From Rhodobacter sp. CZR27 (lineage in GTDB: Bacteria > Pseudomonadota > Alphaproteobacteria > Rhodobacterales > Rhodobacteraceae), in contig NZ_CP023551.1 of assembly GCF_002407205.1 (NCBI RefSeq), positions 1-48,382 of the forward strand: DNA of 48,382 nt, read 5' to 3'. The notes beneath the pieces were generated by a model. That model did not search any database. It was not told the DNA's origin and saw nothing but the letters and a program-made list of their open reading frames with translations. Numbering within the stretch: the first letter of the stretch is position 1; every line of letters begins with the position of its first letter. Of the stretch, positions 35,175 through 43,329 are shown one piece after another. A program made the translations under genes and the position numbers.

Positions 35175-36694
35175 TCGCCCGCGTGGCGGGATGGCTGCTC
35201 GCGCTGCTGCTGTGGGAACTGGCGGCGCGGGCCCTGTCCGCCACGCATCTGCTGGCGGGACCGACAGAGGTCGCGGCCTGGCTTTTCGCCCATGCCGGCC
35301 TAGCGGGGCGCGCCCTCGCGGTCACGGCGGGCGAGGCCGCGCTGGGGTTCCTTGCCGGCAACCTCGCCGCGGTGCTGCTGGCCGGGCTCGCCGTCCTGGT
35401 GCCGCGGCGGGGGGCGGTGGTCATCTCGCTCCTGATGCTCTTCGGCTTCTGCCTGCCGCTGGTGGCGACGGGGCCGATCCTGCGCGTGCTCTGGGGGCCG
35501 GGGATCGGGCCGCAGGTGACGCTCGCGGCCCTTGCGGTCGCCTTCACCACCTACCTGTCGGTGCTGGTCGGCCTGCGCGCCGCGCCGCCCGTCTGGCTGG
35601 ACATGGTGCGCAGCTACGGCCGCGGGCGGCTGTCGGCACTCCTGCACGTCCGCGCCCGGGGCGCCCTGCCCTACCTCATGGCCGGCTTGCAGATCGCGGC
35701 GCCCGCGGCCTTCCTCGGCGCGCTGGTGGGCGAGTTCACGGGGGCCGAGCGCGGCCTCGGCGTGCTGGTCATCCGGGCGCTGCGCGAGATCGACGCGCCG
35801 GCGACCTGGGGGCTGGCCACGGTCGCCGCCGCGGTCACGATCACCGCGCACGCGGCCATCGGCGCGCTCGCGCGACGGCTGCATGCGGAACCGCCGCTGA
35901 TCCTCGCCACCGCGCCCTCCGGCGGGGTCGGCCCGCTGCCCGTGCTCGCCGCGGCGGCAGTGGCGCTCCTGCTCTGGGCCGGGGCGATGGAGGCCGCGGG
36001 CCTCAGCCCGTTCTTCGCCAAGCGGCCCTGGGACGTCTGGGCCTTCCTCGCAAGCGATCCCGAGGCCGCCGCGCATCGCACCCTCCTTGCCGCGGCCACC
36101 GCCGAGACGCTGCGCATGGCCGTGCCGGGCTATCTGGCCGGGCTGCTGGCGGGGGTCGGGCTGGCCGCGCTCGTCGTCCTCGTGCCACGGGCCGAGGGGA
36201 TGGTCCTGCCGCTCGCCGTGGCCCTTCGCGCGGTTCCGATCGTGACGACGGCGCCGCTGGTGGTCCTGGCGCTGGGTCGGGGACCGGCGGGGACGGTGAC
36301 CATCGTGGCGCTCATGATCTTCTTCCCCACCCTGACGGCCTGCCTTCACGGACTGCGGCAGGTGCCCGCCCCGGTGCTCGACCTCTTCGACAGCCATGCC
36401 GCGGGGCGCGGGACGCGGCTGGTCCACGCCCAGCTTCCCGCCATGCTGCCCGCCTTCTTCGCCTCGGCGCGGATGGCGGTCCCGGCGGCGATCCTGGCCG
36501 CCACCACCGCGGAATGGCTCGCCACCGGAACCGGGCTCGGCGCGCTGATGGCGGTCAGCGCCTCGACCTCGGCCTATGGCATGCTCTGGAGCGCGACCCT
36601 GCTGATCGCGCTCTCGGCCTGCCTCGTCTGGGGCGCCGTCGGCCAGCTGGAACGGGCCGTCCTCTCGCGCACCGCGGCCGAGCAGCTGGCATGA
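35171..36694 (+). CDS. ABC importer permease, two permease units in one chain
   Basis: 507 residues, about twice the family norm (~260). Residues ~1-240 and ~255-500 are each a complete permease domain with about six helices. Each has an EAA-like cytoplasmic loop: LDMVRSYGRGRLSALLHVRARGALPYL in the first and LDLFDSHAAGRGTRLVHAQLPAMLP in the second. The two halves are diverged, so the fusion is not recent. One chain would form the whole transmembrane pore with an ATPase dimer. Confidence 0.88.
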   Translation: MIARVAGWLLALLLWELAARALSATHLLAGPTEVAAWLFAHAGLAGRALAVTAGEAALGFLAGNLAAVLLAGLAVLVPRRGAVVISLLMLFGFCLPLVATGPILRVLWGPGIGPQVTLAALAVAFTTYLSVLVGLRAAPPVWLDMVRSYGRGRLSALLHVRARGALPYLMAGLQIAAPAAFLGALVGEFTGAERGLGVLVIRALREIDAPATWGLATVAAAVTITAHAAIGALARRLHAEPPLILATAPSGGVGPLPVLAAAAVALLLWAGAMEAAGLSPFFAKRPWDVWAFLASDPEAAAHRTLLAAATAETLRMAVPGYLAGLLAGVGLAALVVLVPRAEGMVLPLAVALRAVPIVTTAPLVVLALGRGPAGTVTIVALMIFFPTLTACLHGLRQVPAPVLDLFDSHAAGRGTRLVHAQLPAMLPAFFASARMAVPAAILAATTAEWLATGTGLGALMAVSASTSAYGMLWSATLLIALSACLVWGAVGQLERAVLSRTAAEQLA

Positions 36695-37731
36695 GGGCCG
36701 TCTTCGCGATCCCCGGCGATCCCACGCGGCGGACGGGCGGCTTCCTCTACGAATGGTCGCTTCTCTCGGCGCTGAACGCCGGCGGGCGCGAGGTCGCGCA
36801 TCTGCGCCTGCCGGCGGGCTTCCCCGATCCCGACGCGGCCGAGACGGCCGAGGCGGCGCGCCGTCTCGCCGAGGTGCCCGAGGGCGTGCCGGTGATCCTC
36901 GACGGCCTGGTGCATGGCGCGATCGAGACCCCGGCGCTCGCGCGGATGCGCGCGCCGCTTGTCGCCATGACCCACCATCCGCTGGCGCTGGAAACGGGCC
37001 TCTCCCCAGCCCGCGCGGCCCTTCTGCGCGCGCGGGAGACCGCGAACCTCGCGTTGGCGGCGCATGTGCTGGTGCCCAGCCCGCACACCGCGCGCCTGCT
37101 GGTGCAGGAATACGGCGTGCCCGCCGACCGGATCACCGTGGCGCTGCCGGGCTTCCCCCGGCCCGAGACCGGGCGCAGGCCCCTCGATCCGCCGCTGATC
37201 CTGTCGGTCGGCATCCTCGTGCCGCGCAAGGGGCATGACGTGCTGCTCTCGGCGCTCGCGCGGATTGCCGATCTCGACTGGCAGGCGAGGATCGTGGGCG
37301 CGCCCTATTTCCCCGGCACCGCCGAGGCGCTTCGGGCGCAGCGCGACGCGCTCGGGCTTTCCGATCGCGTGGTCTTCACGGGCGAACTGTCCGAGGCGGA
37401 GTTGCAGAGCCACTACCGGCAGGCCACGCTCTTCGCACTTGCCACCCGACACGAGGGTTACGGGATGGTGTTCTCCGAAGCCCTGCTGCACGGCCTGCCC
37501 ATCGTCGCCTGCGCCACGGGGGCGGTCCCCGACACGGTGCCGGCCCAGGCGGGACTGCTGCTGCCGCCCGACGATGCCGGGGCCTTCGCCGCCGCGCTGC
37601 GCGAGCTGCTCGAGGATCCCGGAAAGCGGGCGCGCCTTGCCGAGGCCGCCACCCGCGCCGGCGCGGCGCTGCCGCAATGGGCCGACACGGCCGCCGTCGC
37701 GGGCGCCGTGCTCGACCGGCTGGCCCGCTGA
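36691..37731 (+). CDS. Glycosyltransferase, GT4 family
   Basis: 346 residues of the GT-B fold. The N terminus is FAIPGDPTRRTGGFLYEWSLLSAL. The donor-site half has LILSVGILVPRKGHDVLLSAL and the GT4 E-x7-E motif in HEGYGMVFSEALLHGLPIVA. It transfers a sugar from a nucleotide donor to an unknown acceptor. The ATG overlaps the permease stop (ATGA), which ties it to the transporter and the upstream CDP-alcohol transferase/sulfatase-fold pair. Confidence 0.88.
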   Translation: MRAVFAIPGDPTRRTGGFLYEWSLLSALNAGGREVAHLRLPAGFPDPDAAETAEAARRLAEVPEGVPVILDGLVHGAIETPALARMRAPLVAMTHHPLALETGLSPARAALLRARETANLALAAHVLVPSPHTARLLVQEYGVPADRITVALPGFPRPETGRRPLDPPLILSVGILVPRKGHDVLLSALARIADLDWQARIVGAPYFPGTAEALRAQRDALGLSDRVVFTGELSEAELQSHYRQATLFALATRHEGYGMVFSEALLHGLPIVACATGAVPDTVPAQAGLLLPPDDAGAFAAALRELLEDPGKRARLAEAATRAGAALPQWADTAAVAGAVLDRLAR

Positions 37732-37844
37732 AGCCCGGGGCGGCCTGCCCGGACGGCATCTCCCGTTTCCCGGGACCGGTCGCGCCCTTTTCGGCTGCTA
37801 CGCCAAACGGTTACGACCCCCAAGCGGCCGCCGGCGCGCGCCCG

Positions 37845-38060
37845 TCAGAGGGCGCAGCGCGCATGCACGCGGGCGATGTCGCGGATGTTCAGACGGGAGA
37901 TGCCGATGTCGGCCAGCTCGGTATCGGTAAGCCGCTCGAGCTCCTCGTAGGTCTCGCGAAAGATGCGGTTCCGGCGGCGGGTTTCTTCATCAAGCCCGAG
38001 CGCGCGCAGCCAGGTGCCGAGAACGGAGACGGACGGGTGGTTCATGCTGTAGGTGGTCAT
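37845..38060 (-). CDS. DUF1127 mini-protein
   Basis: 71 residues. The C-terminal motif ELERLTDTELADIGISRLNIRDIARVHA is the DUF1127 signature, and the N-terminal part is Arg-rich (LGLDEETRRRNRIFRETYEE). The region upstream (38061-38100) is AT-rich, consistent with a promoter, but a strong ribosome site is not seen. Likely a small RNA-binding regulator. Confidence 0.8.
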   Translation of the reverse strand: MTTYSMNHPSVSVLGTWLRALGLDEETRRRNRIFRETYEELERLTDTELADIGISRLNIRDIARVHARCAL

Positions 38061-38232
38061 TTCAATTTACCAATCTTCTGGTGTCTGCTAACGACCTAAT
38101 CCCCGCCACCTCGCGGCGAAAGGGATAAACCGGAAGGCCCGTCATGCCGGGAACGCATGGAACGCAAGGCCGTCCACCCGCAATGCGCCCCCCGCACCGC
38201 CGGGCGGGACGCAGGCGCAAGCGCCCCCCGGG

Positions 38233-40758
38233 TCAGGAGGCCGCCAGCGGCTCCGCCCCGCGCATCGGCCGGTGGCGCAGCAGCACCCGCCCCCGCAGGT
38301 CGGCGACCGCAAGGCCGATCCCGATCCCGCCCACGACCGCCAGGGCATCGGTCCAGGCCCCTGCCCCACCAAGGCCGATCGCGGGCAGGATCACCTCGGG
38401 CACCAGCCGGTGCAGCAGGTAGATCGGAAAGGCCGCCCGCGCGACCAGCATCACGGCCCGCGCGGCCGGGCGCGGCATGGCGATCCTCGGAACGTAAAGC
38501 AGCAGCGGCACGAGCGCGAAGAGGCTCATGTACTTGATCCAGCTGCCATGCCAGTTGCCGCCCAGCCAGGCCGCCATCGGCAGGACGCCCGCCGCAAGCG
38601 CAAGGACGCCCGCCTTCCGCCCCCGCCCCTCGGCCGAGGCGATGCACCAGCCAAGCCCCAGCAGGTAGAACACCCACGGCAAGGTGAACTGCGCCCGCCC
38701 CCCCATCGGCCAAAGCTCGGGCAGCGTCAGCCGAAGCCCGACCCCGAGCGCGAGCAGCCCCAGCCCCACGCGGAACCGCCCTGCCCGTCGCAGCCAGCCG
38801 CGCAGGCCCGGATGCAGGAACGGCAGCGCGATCAGCAGGCTGATCTGCACATAGGCTTCCACGAACCAGTAGAGGTAAGGCAGCATCAGGTGCGTCTCGG
38901 GCACCGTCAGCGCAAGGTTGCCCGCAAGCAGCGCCGAGGCCCAGGGCACCTGCCCCCATGCCGCGGCGAACCCCGCCAGCACCAGATAATAGGGCACCAG
39001 AACCCCCGCGAGCGGCCGGAAGTAGCTCTTCCAGTCGCCGCCGGTCAGCGCCTCCCAGCGGGAACCCGCGAGGCTCATGCCGAGAAGCAGCACCATCGCG
39101 GCCGCCCCGCCATAAACCGGCCAGAGCGTCTGGTGCGCCACCACCACCGCAAGGATCGCAAGCCCGCGCACCGCCAGTTCGCTCTCCACCCCGGAGGGCG
39201 CGAGCGGCGCGCGCTCGAGTTCCGCAAGGCTCATCCGCTCCCACCCTTCCGGCAGGCCGCCCAGTTCCGCCTCGAGCGCCAGCGTCAGCTCCACATGGCG
39301 CAGAGAGTCGCCGCCGAGGCTCGTGAAGCTGTCCTGCGCCCGGACCGGCTCGGGCGCGAAGACGGCTTCGAACGCCGCGCGCACCCCCGGCGCCGACCGG
39401 CGCTCCGCCAGTGACCGCAGGGCCGGATAGTCGATCTTGCCCGAGGGAAGCCGCGGAAACACCTCGCAGGGAACGATCTCGAAATGGCCGGGCCCGATGC
39501 CGGCCGCCCGCGCGGCCCGGTCGGCAAGGCCCCTGCCCGGCCCGCGCGCGGCGACGACGATCCGGCGGTCGTCGCCCCAGATGGCGACCTCGACGCCCTC
39601 GGCCGCCAGCGCCCGCTCCAGCGCGTCATGGCCGATGCGGATCCCGGCGATCTTCGACATGCGCGAAAGGCGGCCGGTGATGCGGTAGATGCCCTCCGCA
39701 TCGCGCTGCGCCAGATCGCCGGTGGCGAGAGCCTCGACCTCGGCGCCCCGGCCGAGATCGCGATGATCCTCGGCATAGCCCATCATGACGTTCGGCCCGC
39801 GATAGAGAAGCTCGCCCTCCGCCACCGCTGAGGCGATTTCCCTGCCCTGCTCGTCGCGCAGCGCCAGTTCGCCGCCCGGGATGGCGACCCCGATCGCGCC
39901 CGCATGATCCCCGACCCGCTCCATCGGCAGCCAGGCGATCCGCGCGACCGCTTCGGTCTGGCCATACATCGCGATGAACCGCCCGCCGCGGCGCGCCATC
40001 CGCCCGGCCCAGCGGCGGACCTGCGCCGCCTCCATCGCGCCCCCGGCCACCGTCATCAGCTTCAGCGCGGGCGGCAGCGCCTCGCCAAGCCCCGCGCCCT
40101 CCAGCAGGCGGAAATGGTGCGGGACGCCGGCAAGGCTCGTCGCGCCCGAGGCCGCCAGCGCCGCCCCGAAGCCCTCGTCGAGCACCGAGGCGTTGGAGAG
40201 CCAGAGGCTCGCCCCCTGCGCCAGATGCGAGTGCAGCACCGACAGGCCATAGGAATAGTGCAGTGGCAGGATCAGCGCCGCCCGGTCCTTCGCCGTGATG
40301 CGCAGGAAATCGGCGATCGAGGCCGCATTCGCATGAACCGCAGCAGCCGAAAGCCGCACGCCCTTGCCCTGCCCGGTGCTGCCCGAGGTCGAAAGCAGCA
40401 GTGCCAGATCCGGATGCGGCGCGGCGCGGTCTCCCTGATGCTCCTCCATCTGCCAGGTGCCCGCCTTCCTGCGGAAGCTCATGGCCGGCCGGAACCGCGA
40501 GACGAGCCGGTCGGCAGTCTCCGGGTCGCCGGCCGGCAGCGGCAGGACCGCATGCCCCGCCGCCATGGCGCCGAGGTAGGCGGCGATGGCCTCGGGCTCT
40601 GCCGCGGCCTCGACCGCGATCAACGCCTTGGGCCGAGGAAGCTGCGCCGCGAACCGCTGCATCGCCCCGGCCAGTTCCTCGTAGCTCTGGCATTCGTCCC
40701 GCCAGACCAGGCAGGGCTGCGACCCAAGGCTTCGGATCCGCTCGATGTCGTAGAACAT
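38233..40758 (-). CDS. AMP-ligase / carrier domain / acyltransferase-3-like fusion
   Basis: 841 residues with three domains. Residues ~1-455 are an adenylate-forming enzyme (LLLSTSGSTGQGKG, MYGQTEAVARI, LATGDLAQRDAEGIYRITGR, and PSGKIDYPAL with the catalytic Lys). Residues ~475-545 are a carrier domain (DSFTSLGGDSLRHVEL, with the Ser for phosphopantetheine). Residues ~560-840 are a ten-helix region like acyltransferase family 3 (AILAVVVAHQTLWPV with its His; AAFPIYLLHRLVPEV). It probably activates an acid, loads it on its own carrier and passes it to an acceptor at the membrane. Start chosen at the ATG 40758 (AGAGG upstream); the TTG at 40779 is possible. Confidence 0.85.
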   Translation of the reverse strand: MFYDIERIRSLGSQPCLVWRDECQSYEELAGAMQRFAAQLPRPKALIAVEAAAEPEAIAAYLGAMAAGHAVLPLPAGDPETADRLVSRFRPAMSFRRKAGTWQMEEHQGDRAAPHPDLALLLSTSGSTGQGKGVRLSAAAVHANAASIADFLRITAKDRAALILPLHYSYGLSVLHSHLAQGASLWLSNASVLDEGFGAALAASGATSLAGVPHHFRLLEGAGLGEALPPALKLMTVAGGAMEAAQVRRWAGRMARRGGRFIAMYGQTEAVARIAWLPMERVGDHAGAIGVAIPGGELALRDEQGREIASAVAEGELLYRGPNVMMGYAEDHRDLGRGAEVEALATGDLAQRDAEGIYRITGRLSRMSKIAGIRIGHDALERALAAEGVEVAIWGDDRRIVVAARGPGRGLADRAARAAGIGPGHFEIVPCEVFPRLPSGKIDYPALRSLAERRSAPGVRAAFEAVFAPEPVRAQDSFTSLGGDSLRHVELTLALEAELGGLPEGWERMSLAELERAPLAPSGVESELAVRGLAILAVVVAHQTLWPVYGGAAAMVLLLGMSLAGSRWEALTGGDWKSYFRPLAGVLVPYYLVLAGFAAAWGQVPWASALLAGNLALTVPETHLMLPYLYWFVEAYVQISLLIALPFLHPGLRGWLRRAGRFRVGLGLLALGVGLRLTLPELWPMGGRAQFTLPWVFYLLGLGWCIASAEGRGRKAGVLALAAGVLPMAAWLGGNWHGSWIKYMSLFALVPLLLYVPRIAMPRPAARAVMLVARAAFPIYLLHRLVPEVILPAIGLGGAGAWTDALAVVGGIGIGLAVADLRGRVLLRHRPMRGAEPLAAS

Positions 40759-40890
40759 GGCTGCCTCTGGCGAAGACAAGTAATTTTGTCGGGTTTAGCC
40801 GGCTTCTCGCGGCAAGGCCACTCGAACCTGCCGATGCAAGGCGGATCGGAGAAGAGCCGGACGCAAGGGTTGCGGGCTGAACGTCGGACG

Positions 40891-40906
40891 GTTGACAGCT
40901 GTCAAC
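40891..40906. other. parS centromere site 1
   Basis: A perfect 16-base palindrome, GTTGACAGCTGTCAAC, fitting the repABC parS consensus GTTNNNNGCNNNNAAC. It is a RepB (ParB) binding site. Farthest of three from repC. Confidence 0.88.
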
Positions 40907-40944
40907 TTGTCCATCTCCGCCTCCGGACGCGCCTGCGAACCGGA

Positions 40945-40960
40945 GTTGACAGCTGTCAAC
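40945..40960. other. parS centromere site 2
   Basis: An identical perfect palindrome, 54 bases from site 1. Confidence 0.88.
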
Positions 40961-41036
40961 CTTGCAGCCGCGTCGCCCGTGACACCGTTGCGGCGCACCA
41001 CTTCAACCGCACACCGCTGCGACGGACCAAGGGTGA

Positions 41037-41052
41037 GTTGACAGCTGTCAAC
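41037..41052. other. parS centromere site 3
   Basis: An identical perfect palindrome, 92 bases from site 2, ending one base before the repC stop codon. Three parS copies grouped after repC form the plasmid's centromere. The rest of 40759-41036 shows no gene. Confidence 0.88.
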
Positions 41053-42210
41053 TCACGCCGCCCGGCGGCTGTCGTGGGAGAGCAGCGCCATGATCATCGG
41101 GCCCGGGCTGAAGGCGCCCTCGCTGGCGCGGCGACTCAGGCTGCGCAGGTAGCCTCCGGGATTGCGGATCGAGGCGAAGCGTTGAAGCATCGCTACCACG
41201 GCGATCGCTGCCGTTTCCGCCCCCATCTCGGCCTGCGCCTCCTCCCAGGCGGAGGGCGAGATCCCCATCATCCCCCTGAGCTGCCCGGCAGCCCCGCAGA
41301 GATCGCGCCACGAGCGGATGTCGGGCGCGTAAGGCGCGAGGTCCGGACAGGCCTTCAGCACCAGCGCGAGCGGAAGCGCCGGTTCCCCGCCCGTCACGCC
41401 GGTGCCCCTTGCCTCGTCTTGGCAAGGTTCAAGATCAGGAGAGTCTGGGTTTGAATTGGTATGGTGCCGCCCATTTTGCACGGCACTGGCGTTCGTTTTC
41501 CCCGATGAAGGAAACAGGCGCGCCTGGATATCCCCAAGGATCAGGTCGAGATCGGCCACCAGTTGCGCGATCTGACCCGCATCGAGACGCCGGCGCAGGG
41601 CGCGGCGGATGGGGGCCAGCGCGGGCTCGAGGTCGAGCGGATGGCCGGTCTCGACCGCGTAGGCCGCAAGCTTCGTCACGTCGCGCAGCTTCAGCACCAG
41701 CCCGGTGCGGGCGCGGTCGAGCGCCTCGGCCTCGGCCGTCACCTCGGCGGCGGCCGCGGCGATCTCTTCGGCACGGACGAGCAGCGGGCGCAGGTCGAAG
41801 CCGAAGGCCTGGCTCAGCGCGCCCGAGCGGTCGCGCTGCGCGTAGCGCTTGCCGTTCGCGCTGTCGCGGCGGGCGACGAGGCCGGCGGCAACCAGCGCGG
41901 CGAGGTGGCGCCGCAGGGTGCTTTCGGCCATGCCGTGGGCGCGGTCGGAGAGGCTGGCGTTGGAGGGAAACACCACCAGCGGCGCCTCGTCGGAAAGGCT
42001 GCGCGCGGGCAGGAAGCTCAGCAGCGCGTAAAGGACGGAGAGGTCGCGGTCGGTCACGCCGAAGCGCGCCCTTGCGGTGCGCAGGTCGTTGAAGAGCGTC
42101 CACTTGTCGATCTGGGCCAGCGTCGGGCAGTCCTGCGCGAGGCGCTGGCTTCTGAGGATCCCAGCCGTCACCGGCTGGCGCCCGAAGGGCGTCAGGGAGA
42201 TGTGATGCAT
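41053..42210 (-). CDS. repC: Replication initiator RepC
   Basis: 385 residues, near the usual ~400. The N terminus MHHISLTPFGRQPVTAG is typical of RepC. PSNASLSDRAHGMAESTLRRHLAALVAAGLVARRDSANGKRYAQRD forms the winged-helix DNA-binding core, and a second segment near the C terminus (WRDLCGAAGQLRGMMGISPSAWEEAQAEMG) is typical. It initiates replication at an origin usually within its own gene. The ATG at 42210 is preferred over an upstream TTG (42273) because MxxHSLTPFG starts family members and a ctRNA lies upstream. Confidence 0.93.
   Translation of the reverse strand: MHHISLTPFGRQPVTAGILRSQRLAQDCPTLAQIDKWTLFNDLRTARARFGVTDRDLSVLYALLSFLPARSLSDEAPLVVFPSNASLSDRAHGMAESTLRRHLAALVAAGLVARRDSANGKRYAQRDRSGALSQAFGFDLRPLLVRAEEIAAAAAEVTAEAEALDRARTGLVLKLRDVTKLAAYAVETGHPLDLEPALAPIRRALRRRLDAGQIAQLVADLDLILGDIQARLFPSSGKTNASAVQNGRHHTNSNPDSPDLEPCQDEARGTGVTGGEPALPLALVLKACPDLAPYAPDIRSWRDLCGAAGQLRGMMGISPSAWEEAQAEMGAETAAIAVVAMLQRFASIRNPGGYLRSLSRRASEGAFSPGPMIMALLSHDSRRAA
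41424..41515. other. AT-rich segment in repC, candidate replication origin
   Basis: Within repC, about 90 bases (around AGAGTCTGGGTTTGAATTGG and onward to CGTTTTCCCC) are clearly richer in A/T than the rest of the gene. They encode a low-complexity linker (NASAVQNGRHHTNSNPDS). In other repABC plasmids oriV lies in an AT-rich part of repC. This is inferred by position and composition only. Confidence 0.45.
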
Positions 42211-42252
42211 GGCGATGTCACGCGGCAAAAGGAAACCAGCCACCCGAAGGTG

Positions 42253-42282
42253 TTGACAGCCGTGCAGTCCCAAAGCTATTCT
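42253..42282 (+). promoter_or_regulatory. Promoter of the counter-transcribed RNA
   Basis: TTGACA (42253-42258) and TATTCT (42277-42282) are spaced 18 bases apart on the plus strand, opposite to repABC. The -35 lies inside GTTGACAGC, half of the parS palindrome. Confidence 0.6.
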
Positions 42283-42288
42283 TGAGGT

Positions 42289-42340
42289 GCTAGATCAAGA
42301 ACGGGCCTCTCGGGATGTCATGTCCTGGGGGGCTCTTTTC
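42289..42340 (+). ncRNA. Counter-transcribed antisense RNA of repABC (ctRNA)
   Basis: Predicted short RNA of about 50 bases, antisense to the repB-repC leader. It runs from about seven bases after the TATTCT -10 element to a T-run at 42336-42339. Length, location and orientation match ctRNAs of characterised repABC plasmids, which limit RepC synthesis and set copy number and incompatibility. The start is estimated from promoter spacing. Confidence 0.75.
42303..42339 (+). terminator. Intrinsic terminator of the ctRNA
   Basis: GGGCCTCTCGGGA (42303-42315) pairs over 13 positions, with several G-U pairs, with TCCTGGGGGGCTC (42323-42335) around a seven-base loop. TTTT follows. On the minus strand the same stem sits in the repC leader. 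Confidence 0.8.
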
Positions 42341-42384
42341 GTTCGGCCGTTCGGTGCCTCCGTGTTGTGGTTACTGCTCTCGTC

Positions 42385-43329
42385 TCACTTCCCGCCCTGG
42401 TCGTCCTGCCAGCGTCGGTGAAGATCGGAAAGGTTCTCGACCAGCCAGTCCTCGAAGCCCCTGGTCCGGCTGCGGCGCAGGCGCAGCACCACCGAGGCAG
42501 CGCCGCGGCTGACCTCGCCAAGCGCGCGGCCCTGGGCGTCGTTCAAGGGCTCGGGGCGGGGCAGGGCGCGGGCCCGGCGGCGGGCGCCGGAGAGGTAGGC
42601 GAAGAGCGCCTCGAACCGCTGGTCCGAGGTCTGGCCGGCCGCCGTCAGGGCCATGGTGCCGATCAGGGTGTCGGGGTCGTCCTCGGCGCTGGCCATCAGC
42701 TCGGCCAGCGCGAGCCAGCGGTCGCGCCCGATGCCGGGGGCGGCGCCGATGGACTCGATGACGGCCAAGGGCACACGCTCGGCCACGGAAAGCATGCGCG
42801 AAATCAAGGTCTTGTCGATGGCGAGCGCGTCGCAGATCGCCTTGCGGTCATAGCCCGCATCCACCATCTGCCGGGCAAAGTTCACCTTCTCGATGAAGGA
42901 GAGGTCACGGCGGGCGGTGTTCTCCTGACCCTGCGCCAGCACCGCCTCGCGGTCGTCGAGGTCGCGCACCAGCGCCTTGACCGGCTGGCCAAGGTCGCGG
43001 AGCGCGAGCACGCGGCGGCGGCCATAGACGATCTGAAAACGATTTTCGTCCGACGGGTGCGGCCGCACGAGAACCGGAACCTGCTGGCCATAGGTGGCGA
43101 TGGAGCGGGCGAGTTCGGCATCCTCGGTGGCGTCGCTTTCCAGCCGGTCCTGCAGCCCGCCCGCGTCGATCAGGTGGGGGTCGATCTCGATCACCGCGCG
43201 GGCCTTGAGATCGGCGATCGAGCGCGAGACGGCGCCGATCGCGCCCTTGGTCGCGCGGGGGCGGTCGGTCTGCGGGGCAGGGGAGGGGGCCCCGCTCATC
43301 AACCCCTGAAGGATGTTCTTCCGGCTCAT
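42385..43329 (-). CDS. repB: Plasmid partitioning protein RepB (ParB type)
   Basis: 314 residues. The N terminus is MSRKNILQGLM. The ParB/Srx nuclease-like fold contains ARSIATYGQQVPVLVRPHPSDENRFQIVYGRRRVLALRDLG and ENTARRDLSFIEKVNFARQM. The helix-turn-helix (YDRKAICDALAIDKTLISRMLSVAERVP) reads the parS sites. The ATG at 43329 overlaps the repA stop (ATGA); the open frame's earlier start at 43341 is less likely. Confidence 0.95.
   Translation of the reverse strand: MSRKNILQGLMSGAPSPAPQTDRPRATKGAIGAVSRSIADLKARAVIEIDPHLIDAGGLQDRLESDATEDAELARSIATYGQQVPVLVRPHPSDENRFQIVYGRRRVLALRDLGQPVKALVRDLDDREAVLAQGQENTARRDLSFIEKVNFARQMVDAGYDRKAICDALAIDKTLISRMLSVAERVPLAVIESIGAAPGIGRDRWLALAELMASAEDDPDTLIGTMALTAAGQTSDQRFEALFAYLSGARRRARALPRPEPLNDAQGRALGEVSRGAASVVLRLRRSRTRGFEDWLVENLSDLHRRWQDDQGGK

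Noticed and set aside
38272..39414. Plus-strand frame opposite the ligase fusion
   Set aside because: Antisense shadow; Pro/Gln/Arg/His-rich.
40891..41052. Iterons or LexA-type operators
   Set aside because: The 16-base palindromes fit the repABC parS consensus exactly and lie in the expected position; direct iterons are not present.
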